This document shows positions 9,215-14,646 of a stretch of 22,325 nt of DNA, piece after piece. Source of the DNA: Actinomycetes bacterium (GTDB lineage Bacteria; Actinomycetota; Actinomycetes; Actinomycetales; Microbacteriaceae). The notes under the pieces are model-generated. The model did not search any database and was not told where the DNA came from. It worked only from the letters and a program-made list of their open reading frames with translations. The stretch's first letter is position 1. Every line of letters begins with the position of its first letter. Position numbers and translations under genes: made by a program. The stretch covers positions 1 through 22,325 of the forward strand of contig JAEWKY010000012.1 of the NCBI GenBank assembly GCA_023457615.1, read 5' to 3'.

Positions 9215-9274
9215 CGCGGCCGTTGGTTGCACGCGCGCACGAACTCCCGGAAGCGCGTGCAACAAACGACCGCG
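9215..9274. terminator. Bidirectional terminator-like inverted repeat
   Basis: A 22-bp arm (9215-9236) is repeated inverted at 9253-9274 with two mismatches around a 16-base loop. The matching core is GTTGCACGCGC. It lies 6 bases after the DUF1844 stop and 6 bases beyond the stop of the convergent sseB-like gene, so it can end both transcripts. No long T-run follows on either strand. Confidence 0.7.
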
Positions 9275-9280
9275 TGAGGG

Positions 9281-10039
9281 TCAGACCGTTCCGAGGCTCT
9301 CGAGGCGGACGGCGATCGAGTCGACGCGCTCGGCGATGAGGGCGGACGCCGCCCACGCGTCGCCGAGGCGGGCGAGGAGGGCATCCAGCTCCTCCCGCGA
9401 CAGGCCCGGCTCGAGCGTCAGCTGCACGACGAGCTCGGCACCGCTGAGCCGCGCGTCGGGGTCGCCCGGCGCGAGCTGCACCGCGCGCACGACGACCTCC
9501 CCCGCGGTCGCGGCGAGGAACGCCTCGAGCACCTGCTCGTCGGCGAAGCACGGGACGAAGACGCCCTCCGTGGCGAGCGCCTCGAAGCCCGTGCGGCGCA
9601 GCGCGAACTCGGTCGGCGAGCCCGGGTCGAGCACGAGCGCCCCCGCGCGGTCGGCCGCCGCCGCGAGGGCCGCCCGCGGAGCCGACACCGGGATGGGACG
9701 CGCGCTCGGATTCCACATCCGCATCGCGTCGACCGACGAGAACACGGGCAGCACGACGCGGCCGTCGGGCCCCTCGACGGTGACGAGGGCGAGTTCCTGG
9801 GTCTTGTCGACCAGCTGACCGTGCGGGCCGATCCCCTCGTCGCCACGGTCGGTGACGAGCGGCACGAGCAGCCGCGCGGCGCCGAGCGCCGCGACGACCT
9901 CCGGCATCCCGAGCTCGCGCGCCCGGAAGCGGCGCACCGTCTCGATCAGCCGGGGGTCGGCCGCGCCGTCGTCGTCCGCGGCGGGATTCGCGGGGAACTC
10001 GCGGCCCTCGAACGGGATGCCGGCGGAGTCGGCGTGCAT
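9281..10039 (-). CDS. SseB-family protein
   Basis: Protein of 252 residues with the SseB N-terminal domain pattern: MPEVVAALGAARLLVPLVTD (about 44-63), then DKTQELALVTVEGPDGRVVL and PVFSSVDAMRMWNPSARPIP (about 98-117). In actinobacteria such genes commonly follow priA in the his cluster; the function is not established, and the name comes from an E. coli protein reported to enhance serine sensitivity. The second half (GEVVVRAVQLAPGDPDARLS and VVQLTLEPGLSREELDALLA) resembles the C-terminal SseB repeat. No secretion signal or membrane segments are seen. It starts on ATG 16 bases after the priA stop, without a clear ribosome site, so it is likely the last gene of the his transcript. Confidence 0.85.
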   Translation of the reverse strand: MHADSAGIPFEGREFPANPAADDDGAADPRLIETVRRFRARELGMPEVVAALGAARLLVPLVTDRGDEGIGPHGQLVDKTQELALVTVEGPDGRVVLPVFSSVDAMRMWNPSARPIPVSAPRAALAAAADRAGALVLDPGSPTEFALRRTGFEALATEGVFVPCFADEQVLEAFLAATAGEVVVRAVQLAPGDPDARLSGAELVVQLTLEPGLSREELDALLARLGDAWAASALIAERVDSIAVRLESLGTV

Positions 10040-10055
10040 CGGGCGGCGCCCGGGC

Positions 10056-10805
10056 TCAGTCGCCCGCGACGTCGAGCGCCTCGGCGAGCGTGAACGCGCC
10101 GGCGTAGAGCGCCTTGCCGACGATCGCCCCCTCGAGCCCCTGCGGCACGAGCTCGCGCAGCTCGGCGATGTCGTCGAGGTTCGCGATCCCGCCCGAGGCG
10201 ATCACGGGCTTCACGGTGCGCGAGCACACCTCCGCGAGCAGGGCGAGGTTCGGACCCTGGAGGGTGCCGTCCTTCGTGACGTCGGTGACGACGTAGCGCG
10301 CGCAGCCGGCCGCCTCGAGGCGGTCGAAGACGGTCCACAGGTCCCCGCCCTCCTGCGTCCAGCCGCGGGCCGCGAGCACCGTGCCGCGCACGTCGAGGCC
10401 GACCGCGATCGCCTCGCCGTACTCCGCGATCACGTGGGCCGCCCACTCCGGGTTCTCGAGCGCCGCGGTGCCGAGGTTGATGCGCTTCGCCCCGGTCGCG
10501 AGCGCGGCCTCGAGGGTCGCGTCGTCGCGGATGCCGCCCGAGAGCTCGATGTTGACCTTGCGCGGGGTGTTCTTGATGACCTTCTTGATCACGCCGTGGT
10601 TGCCGCCGCGGCCGAAGGCGGCATCCAGGTCGACGAGGTGGATCCACTCGGCGCCCTGGCTCGCCCAGGTGTCGGCGGCCTGGATCGGGTCGCCGTAGCT
10701 GGTCTCGCTGCCGGCCTCGCCCTGCGTCAGCCGCACCGCCTTGCCGTCGGCCACGTCGATGGCCGGGAGGAGGGTGAGCTTCGGGGCGGAGTTGAACTCG
10801 GTCAC
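10056..10805 (-). CDS. priA: Phosphoribosyl isomerase A (HisA/PriA)
   Basis: (Beta/alpha)8 isomerase of 249 residues that isomerises ProFAR in histidine synthesis; the PriA type also isomerises phosphoribosyl anthranilate in tryptophan synthesis. LTLLPAIDVADGKAVRLTQG (10-29) carries the catalytic Asp17 and phosphate-loop residues. EWIHLVDLDAAFGRG, ELSGGIRDD (second phosphate site) and VVTDVTKDGTLQGPN with catalytic Asp175 follow. ARGWTQEGGDLW (146-157) keeps the RGW segment linked to dual substrate use in mycobacterial PriA. I chose GTG at 10805 because homologues begin a few residues before KLTLLPA. The frame stays open to a GTG at 10847, 14 codons earlier and just after the hisH stop; neither has a good ribosome site. 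Confidence 0.93.
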   Translation of the reverse strand: MTEFNSAPKLTLLPAIDVADGKAVRLTQGEAGSETSYGDPIQAADTWASQGAEWIHLVDLDAAFGRGGNHGVIKKVIKNTPRKVNIELSGGIRDDATLEAALATGAKRINLGTAALENPEWAAHVIAEYGEAIAVGLDVRGTVLAARGWTQEGGDLWTVFDRLEAAGCARYVVTDVTKDGTLQGPNLALLAEVCSRTVKPVIASGGIANLDDIAELRELVPQGLEGAIVGKALYAGAFTLAEALDVAGD

Positions 10806-10850
10806 AAGGTGGAAAGCGTAGTCGCTCGCGGTGCGGCCGGACTCCACGAC

Positions 10851-11486
10851 TCAGAGCGAGCCGAGCCAGTTCCTCAGCAGGCGGATGCCCGGCTCCCCCG
10901 ACTTCTCCGGATGGAACTGCGTAGCCGAGAGCGGGCCGTTCTCGGCCGCCGCGACGAAGCGTCCCCCGTGGTCGGCCCAGGTGACCTTCGGCTGCGCGAA
11001 CGATCCGTACACGTCGAGGTCCCAGGATCGCGCGGCGTAGGAGTGCACGAAGTAGAAGCGCTCGTCGCGGAGCCCGTCGAAGAGCACCGATCCCTCGGGG
11101 GCGTCGACGGTGTTCCAGCCCATGTGCGGCAGCACGTCGGACGGCAGCTCGTCGACGACGCCGGGCCACTCGCCGAGTCCCGCGGTGTCGACGCCGCGTT
11201 CGACGCCGCGCTCGAAGAGCACCTGCATGCCGACGCAGATGCCGAGCACGGGACGACCGCCGGCGAGGCGCCGCTCGATGAGCTCGCCTCCCCGCACGCC
11301 GTTCAGCGCCGACATCACGGCCGCGAACGCCCCGACCCCGGGCACGAGGAGTCCGTCGGCGTCCGTGACCCGCTGCCGGTCGGCGGTGAGCTCGACGTCG
11401 GCTCCGGCCGCCTCGAGCGCCTTCACGGCCGAGTGCACGTTGCCGGAGCCGTAGTCGAGCACGACCACGGTGGGCTGCGCGGCCAC
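10851..11486 (-). CDS. hisH: Imidazole glycerol phosphate synthase glutaminase subunit
   Basis: Class I glutamine amidotransferase, 211 residues, which feeds ammonia to HisF for imidazole glycerol phosphate and AICAR formation. The opening VVVLDYGSGNVHSA is typical of HisH. The nucleophile is Cys84 in GICVGMQVLFE, the oxyanion strand is LLVPGVGAF (47-55), and His192 and Glu194 in QFHPEKSG complete the triad. HMGWN (121-125) is a HisH signature. It starts on GTG at 11486, two bases after the hisB TAG. hisF is not in the window, so the partner subunit is encoded elsewhere. Confidence 0.96.
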   Translation of the reverse strand: MAAQPTVVVLDYGSGNVHSAVKALEAAGADVELTADRQRVTDADGLLVPGVGAFAAVMSALNGVRGGELIERRLAGGRPVLGICVGMQVLFERGVERGVDTAGLGEWPGVVDELPSDVLPHMGWNTVDAPEGSVLFDGLRDERFYFVHSYAARSWDLDVYGSFAQPKVTWADHGGRFVAAAENGPLSATQFHPEKSGEPGIRLLRNWLGSL

Positions 11487-11488
11487 GG

Positions 11489-12091
11489 CTACAGCGCGCC
11501 CTTGGTCGAGGGGATGCCGGACACGCGGGCATCCGGCTCGACCGCCCGGCGGAACGCGCGCGCGAACGCCTTGAACTCCGCCTCGGCGATGTGATGAGGG
11601 TCGCGGCCGGCGAGCACGGTGATGTGCATCGTGAGCGCGGCGTTGAACGCGATCGCCTCGAAGACGTGCCGCACCATCGAGCCCGTGAAGTGCCCGCCGA
11701 TGAGGTGGTGCTGGAAGCCCTGCGGCTCACCCGAGTGCACGAGGTAGGGGCGGCCGGAGACATCCACGACCGCCTGCGCGAGCGCCTCGTCGAGGGGCAC
11801 GAGAGCGTCGCCGTAGCGCCCGATGCCCGACTTGTCGCCGAGGGCCTGCTTGATCGCCTGGCCGAGCACGATGCCCGTGTCCTCGACGGTGTGGTGCACG
11901 TCGATGTCGGTGTCGCCGCTCGCCGTCACCGTGAGGTCGACGAGGGAGTGCTTGCTGAACGCGGTCAGCAGGTGGTCGAAGAACGGCACCGTCGTGTGGA
12001 TCGACGACGCGCCCGTGCCGTCGAGGTCGAGGCTCAGCTCGATGCTCGACTCGCTGGTCTGACGCGACAGCTTCGCGGTGCGGGAGGCCAT
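11489..12091 (-). CDS. hisB: Imidazoleglycerol-phosphate dehydratase
   Basis: Mn-dependent dehydratase of histidine synthesis converting imidazole glycerol phosphate to imidazole acetol phosphate, 200 residues, a monofunctional form without the HisB phosphatase domain. Two half-repeats are visible. The first has FFDHLLTAFSKHSLVDL and DIDVHHTVEDTGIVLGQAI with metal-binding His-His and Glu. The second has GFQHHLIGGHF and DPHHIAEAEFKAFARAF. It starts on ATG 13 bases after the hisC stop. The product is the substrate of the HisC aminotransferase encoded just upstream. Confidence 0.97.
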   Translation of the reverse strand: MASRTAKLSRQTSESSIELSLDLDGTGASSIHTTVPFFDHLLTAFSKHSLVDLTVTASGDTDIDVHHTVEDTGIVLGQAIKQALGDKSGIGRYGDALVPLDEALAQAVVDVSGRPYLVHSGEPQGFQHHLIGGHFTGSMVRHVFEAIAFNAALTMHITVLAGRDPHHIAEAEFKAFARAFRRAVEPDARVSGIPSTKGAL

Positions 12092-12103
12092 GCCCCGAGC
12101 TTA
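12092..12103 (-). promoter_or_regulatory. Possible internal leaderless promoter before hisB
   Basis: TAAGCT (12103-12098) matches TANNNT and lies 6 bases before the hisB ATG, where no Shine-Dalgarno sequence is seen. It may be chance in the hisC-hisB gap; no -35 is evident. Confidence 0.25.
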
Positions 12104-12104
12104 G

Positions 12105-13187
12105 TCAGCGCGTCCCGCCGAGCCCGGCGAGGGCGTTCAGGAAGTAGCTCGTCTCCTCCTCGGTGCCGGCCGTCACGCGCAGCGCGTTGGGCAGTCCGAC
12201 GTCGCGGATCAGGATGTCGCGCTCGCGCAACGCGCGGAACGTCGCCTGCGGATCGGCGACCCCGTCGAAGAGCACGAAGTTCGCCCAGCTCTCGTGCGCG
12301 CGGTAGCCGAGCACCGGCAGCTCCGCGAGCAGCCGGTCGCGCTGCCCGCGGATGTCGTCGACCATCGCGAGCATCTCGGGCGCGTGGTGCAGGGCCGCGA
12401 GCGCCGCCGCCTGCGTGAGCGCGGAGAGGTGGTACGGCAGCCGCACGAGACGCAGCGCGTCGGTCACCGCGGGGTCGGCGGCGAGGTAGCCCACGCGCAC
12501 CCCGGCGAACGCGAACGCCTTGCTCATCGTGCGCGAGACGAGGAGGCGCTCGCGTCCGGGCAGCAGGCTCAGCGCGCTCGGGACGTGGGCGGGCACGAAC
12601 TCGGCGTACGCCTCGTCGACGAAGACGATGCCGCGTGACGCCGCGTAGACCGCCTCGATCGTCTCGAGCGGGAGCGGGGTGCCCGTCGGGTTGTTCGGGG
12701 CGCACAGGAAGACGAGGTCGGGATCGGTGCGCTCCACCGCCGCGACCGCGGTCTCGGGCGAGATGCGGAAGCCGGCATCCCGCTCGCCGGTCACCCACTC
12801 GGTGCCCGTGCCGGCGGCGATGATCGGATGCATCGAGTACGTCGGGGGGAAGCCGAGCACGCGACGGCCCGGTCCGCCGAAGGCCTGGAGCACGTGCTGG
12901 ATGATCTCGTTCGACCCGTTCGCCGCCCAGACGTTCTCGGCGCCGAGCCCGTGCCCGAGGTACCCCGCGAACGCCGCGCGCAGCTCGGTGAACTCCCGGT
13001 CGGGGTAGCGGTTCGCGCCGAGGACGGCGTGCGCGAGCCTCTCGACGATGTCGCGGGCCACGGCCTCGGGGATGGGGTGCGTGTTCTCGTTGACGTTGAG
13101 CGCGTACCGCACCGGATCCTGGGGGGCGCCGTAGGGCACCGCGCCCTTCAGGTCGTCGCGGAGCGGGAGGTCGGAGAGGGATGCCAC
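12105..13187 (-). CDS. hisC: Histidinol-phosphate aminotransferase
   Basis: PLP-dependent fold-type I aminotransferase of 360 residues, converting imidazole acetol phosphate and glutamate to histidinol phosphate. NVNENTHPIPEAV (31-43) is the substrate-binding opening. AANGSNEIIQHVLQAF (88-103) binds the PLP phosphate, and APNNPTG (163-169) holds the pyridine-contacting Asn. VFVDEAYAEF has Asp191 and Tyr194, and SRTMSKAFAFAGVRVGYL contains the Schiff-base Lys223. It starts on GTG; a TAAACT -10-like element ends 7 bases before it and no ribosome site is clear, so a leaderless message is likely. It is the first gene of the his group here; hisD, often upstream in other actinobacteria, is absent. 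Confidence 0.96.
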   Translation of the reverse strand: MASLSDLPLRDDLKGAVPYGAPQDPVRYALNVNENTHPIPEAVARDIVERLAHAVLGANRYPDREFTELRAAFAGYLGHGLGAENVWAANGSNEIIQHVLQAFGGPGRRVLGFPPTYSMHPIIAAGTGTEWVTGERDAGFRISPETAVAAVERTDPDLVFLCAPNNPTGTPLPLETIEAVYAASRGIVFVDEAYAEFVPAHVPSALSLLPGRERLLVSRTMSKAFAFAGVRVGYLAADPAVTDALRLVRLPYHLSALTQAAALAALHHAPEMLAMVDDIRGQRDRLLAELPVLGYRAHESWANFVLFDGVADPQATFRALRERDILIRDVGLPNALRVTAGTEEETSYFLNALAGLGGTR

Positions 13188-13200
13188 TCGCCGGAGTTTA
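13188..13200 (-). promoter_or_regulatory. Possible leaderless promoter of the his cluster
   Basis: TAAACT (13200-13195) fits the actinobacterial -10 pattern and lies 7 bases from the hisC GTG at 13187. A weak stem (13203-13209 with 13222-13229, one bulge) at the end of the upstream LysM gene could separate the two transcripts. Confidence 0.4.
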
Positions 13201-13227
13201 CCGAGCGCGTGGCGGCGGCCCCGCGCC

Positions 13228-13599
13228 TCAGCCGGCGTACTGCGCCGGGATCGCGAGGCGCTGGCCCGCGTGCACGTCGGAGGACGCGAGCTGGTTGAGC
13301 GCGACGACCTGGGCGGCGAACTCGCGCGGGTCCTCCTCGGGGGCGAGCTCGGACGCGAGACCCCAGAGCGACTGCCCGGACTCGACCGTGACCCATTCGA
13401 ACGTCGTCTCGGACGACGTGCTCGTCGCGACCGCCCCGCCGCCGTTGAGGCCGATGAACAGCGCCGCCACCACGAACGGCAGGGCGGCGAGCGTCGTGAA
13501 GACGGCCCGTCCGCGACGCGTCAGCCGCAGGCGCGGGAGCGCGGTCGGCAGCGCGGTCCCGGTCGGCACGGGGGCGGTGCTGTGGCTCACGGCGGTCAT
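13228..13599 (-). CDS. LysM-domain membrane protein, SOS-regulated (YneA/DivS-like position)
   Basis: Small protein of 123 residues: a cytoplasmic N-terminus rich in Thr and Pro (1-24), a basic patch LRLTRRGRA, one transmembrane helix at about 33-52, a Ser/Thr linker, then an extracytoplasmic LysM domain at about 69-118 (EWVTVESGQSLWGLASEL, QVVALNQLASSDVHAGQRLA, IP). LysM binds peptidoglycan. A ribosome site AGGAG lies 6 bases before the ATG. It is divergent from lexA and its promoter overlaps a LexA box. This matches Bacillus yneA and corynebacterial divS, which block division during SOS. That role here is inferred from position and architecture; sequence outside LysM is not conserved enough to prove it. 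Confidence 0.85.
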   Translation of the reverse strand: MTAVSHSTAPVPTGTALPTALPRLRLTRRGRAVFTTLAALPFVVAALFIGLNGGGAVATSTSSETTFEWVTVESGQSLWGLASELAPEEDPREFAAQVVALNQLASSDVHAGQRLAIPAQYAG

Positions 13600-13626
13600 G
13601 ACGGGCTCCTCACGTGCTGGTGATGG

Positions 13627-13721
13627 GGTGCTGGTGGTGCGGCGGTGCGGCGGTACTGGTGATGCGGCGGTACTGGTGATGCGGCGGTGCTGGTGGTGCG
13701 GTGGTGCTGGTGGTGCGGTGG
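13627..13721. repeat. 17-bp tandem repeat block in the LysM gene leader
   Basis: Four full units of 17 bp run from 13647 to 13714. The first two are identical (GCGGCGGTACTGGTGAT), the third and fourth differ at two and three positions (GCGGCGGTGCTGGTGGT, GCGGTGGTGCTGGTGGT). Broken partial units flank both ends (13627-13646, 13715-13721). The block lies wholly within the predicted 5' leader of the LysM mRNA, ending about 28 bases before its ATG. Confidence 0.9.
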
Positions 13722-13774
13722 CGATCAGCCCCCGGGTCTCCGGCGGCCGGGCCGACGACCCGGGGGCGAATCTG

Positions 13775-13785
13775 TGTTCCGAACA
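13775..13785. promoter_or_regulatory. Palindrome at the LysM promoter start site
   Basis: TGTTCCGAACA is a perfect 11-base palindrome of two LexA-like half sites (TGTTC, GAACA) with 1 rather than 4 bases between GTTC and GAAC halves and in inverted order. It overlaps the -10 end and predicted start of LysM transcription. It may be a second operator or chance. Confidence 0.35.
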
Positions 13786-13810
13786 TACCTTCGATCGAAC
13801 GTGTGTTCAA
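13782..13810 (-). promoter_or_regulatory. Promoter of the LysM gene
   Basis: TTGAAC (13810-13805) and TATGTT (13787-13782) are separated by exactly 17 bases, a good sigma-70-type match. Transcription would start near 13775, giving a leader of about 175 bases. LexA box 1 covers the -35 and half the spacer, as expected for repression. Confidence 0.65.
13795..13810. promoter_or_regulatory. LexA box 1 (SOS operator)
   Basis: TCGAACGTGTGTTCAA matches the Gram-positive/actinobacterial consensus TCGAAC-N4-GTTCGA with one mismatch at the last-but-one base. It overlaps the -35 of the LysM promoter. Confidence 0.85.
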
Positions 13811-13849
13811 GTCCTCCCCAGCACTTCGGCTGCGAATCGCCCGACACAC

Positions 13850-13865
13850 TCGAACGGATGTTTGC
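13850..13865. promoter_or_regulatory. LexA box 2 (SOS operator, autoregulation)
   Basis: TCGAACGGATGTTTGC keeps a perfect left half and GTT of the right half; three of the last bases differ from the consensus. It overlaps the -35 of the lexA promoter, consistent with LexA autorepression at a weaker site than box 1. Confidence 0.7.
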
Positions 13866-13890
13866 CGCAGCGACCTCGACCGGATACAGT
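13862..13890 (+). promoter_or_regulatory. Promoter of lexA
   Basis: TTGCCG (13862-13867) and TACAGT (13885-13890) with a 17-base spacer. Start near 13897 gives a leader of about 66 bases before the ATG at 13963. This also rules out the in-frame ATG at 13858 as the lexA start, because it lies upstream of the promoter. Confidence 0.6.
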
Positions 13891-13962
13891 TTCGATCGCC
13901 GGGACGATTCGACCATCGACCACCGACATCGGGCCGGCGCCGCAGAATCACGAGGAGGAGCC

Positions 13963-14646
13963 ATGGACGAGAGCATCCAGAACCCGTCGAGTCCCGAGCC
14001 CGTCGGCACGCGCCGCCGCACCTCGCTGAGCGACAAGCAACAGGCCATCCTCGAGGTCATCCAGCGCTCGGTGTCGAGCCGCGGCTACCCGCCGAGCATG
14101 CGCGAGATCGGCGACGCCGTCGGGCTCTCGTCGCTCTCGAGCGTCACTCACCAGCTCAACCAGCTCGAGCTCTCCGGCTACCTGCGGCGCGACCCCAACC
14201 GTCCCCGTGCCCTCGAGGTGCTCATCGAGCTGCCCGGGGTCGACGCCTCCGAGTCGAGCGCCCCGGTCGGCGACGCCGCGATGGTGCCGCTCGTCGGGCG
14301 CATCGCCGCCGGCATCCCGATCACCGCCGATCAGCAGGTCGAGGAGGTCTTCCCGCTCCCCCGTCAGCTCGTCGGCAAGGGCGACCTGTTCATGCTCAAG
14401 GTCGTCGGCGAGTCGATGATCGACGCCGCCATCTGCGACGGCGACTGGGTCGTCGTGCGTCAGCAGAACTCCGCCGAGAACGGCGAGATCGTCGCCGCGA
14501 TGCTCGACGGCGAGGCGACGGTGAAGGTCTTCCGCCAGCGCGACGGGCACACCTGGCTGCTGCCGCGCAACTCGGCGTTCGAGCCGATCCTGGGCGACCA
14601 GGCCGAGATCCTCGGCAAGGTCGTCGCGGTGCTCCGCTCGGTCTAG
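13963..14646 (+). CDS. lexA: SOS repressor LexA
   Basis: Repressor-autoprotease of the SOS response, 227 residues. LSDKQQAILEVIQRSVSSRG (22-41) and PPSMREIGDAVGLSSLSSVT (43-62) form the winged-helix DNA-binding domain. The self-cleavage site is Ala116-Gly117 in VGRIAAGIPI. The catalytic dyad is Ser151 (VVGESMIDAAICDGDWVVV) and Lys188 (EATVKVFR). The last part, NSAFEPI and ILGKVVAVLRS, is the usual S24 peptidase end. ATG at 13963 has a strong ribosome site, GAGGAGGAG. It is divergent from the LysM gene. Its stop shares the bases CTAG with the stop of the convergent ROK gene, so there is no space for a terminator. Confidence 0.97.
   Translation: MDESIQNPSSPEPVGTRRRTSLSDKQQAILEVIQRSVSSRGYPPSMREIGDAVGLSSLSSVTHQLNQLELSGYLRRDPNRPRALEVLIELPGVDASESSAPVGDAAMVPLVGRIAAGIPITADQQVEEVFPLPRQLVGKGDLFMLKVVGESMIDAAICDGDWVVVRQQNSAENGEIVAAMLDGEATVKVFRQRDGHTWLLPRNSAFEPILGDQAEILGKVVAVLRSV

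Larger units (their letters stand above)
13600..13962. other. lexA-LysM divergent intergenic region
   Basis: A 363-base spacer without a convincing gene. From left to right it holds the LysM ribosome site, 17-bp tandem repeats, the LysM promoter with LexA box 1, a second LexA box overlapping the lexA -35, and the lexA leader with GAGGAGGAG before the ATG at 13963. A minus-strand open frame (13951 to 13610) crosses it but its nearest ATG lies within the -10 element of the LysM promoter, so it is not considered a gene. Confidence 0.85.

Noticed and set aside
9852..11594. A 580-residue plus-strand open frame, and a 605-residue minus-strand one in another frame, over the his genes
   Set aside because: Both are shadows of priA, hisH and hisB, whose catalytic motifs are intact.
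13627..13721. Possible CRISPR array
   Set aside because: The 17-bp units are directly adjacent without spacers and no cas genes are present; it is a simple tandem repeat.
13610..13951. A minus-strand 113-residue open frame across the lexA-LysM spacer, ending in the LysM ribosome site, with a Thr/His/Pro-rich repeat end
   Set aside because: Its nearest internal ATG (13786) lies in the -10 of the LysM promoter and no ribosome site precedes it, so it would not be on the transcript. The stop overlapping AGGAG looks coincidental.
13858..13962. Upstream ATG for lexA at 13858 (35 extra residues)
   Set aside because: It overlaps LexA box 2 and lies upstream of the predicted lexA promoter; the ATG at 13963 has a strong ribosome site and the normal LexA length.
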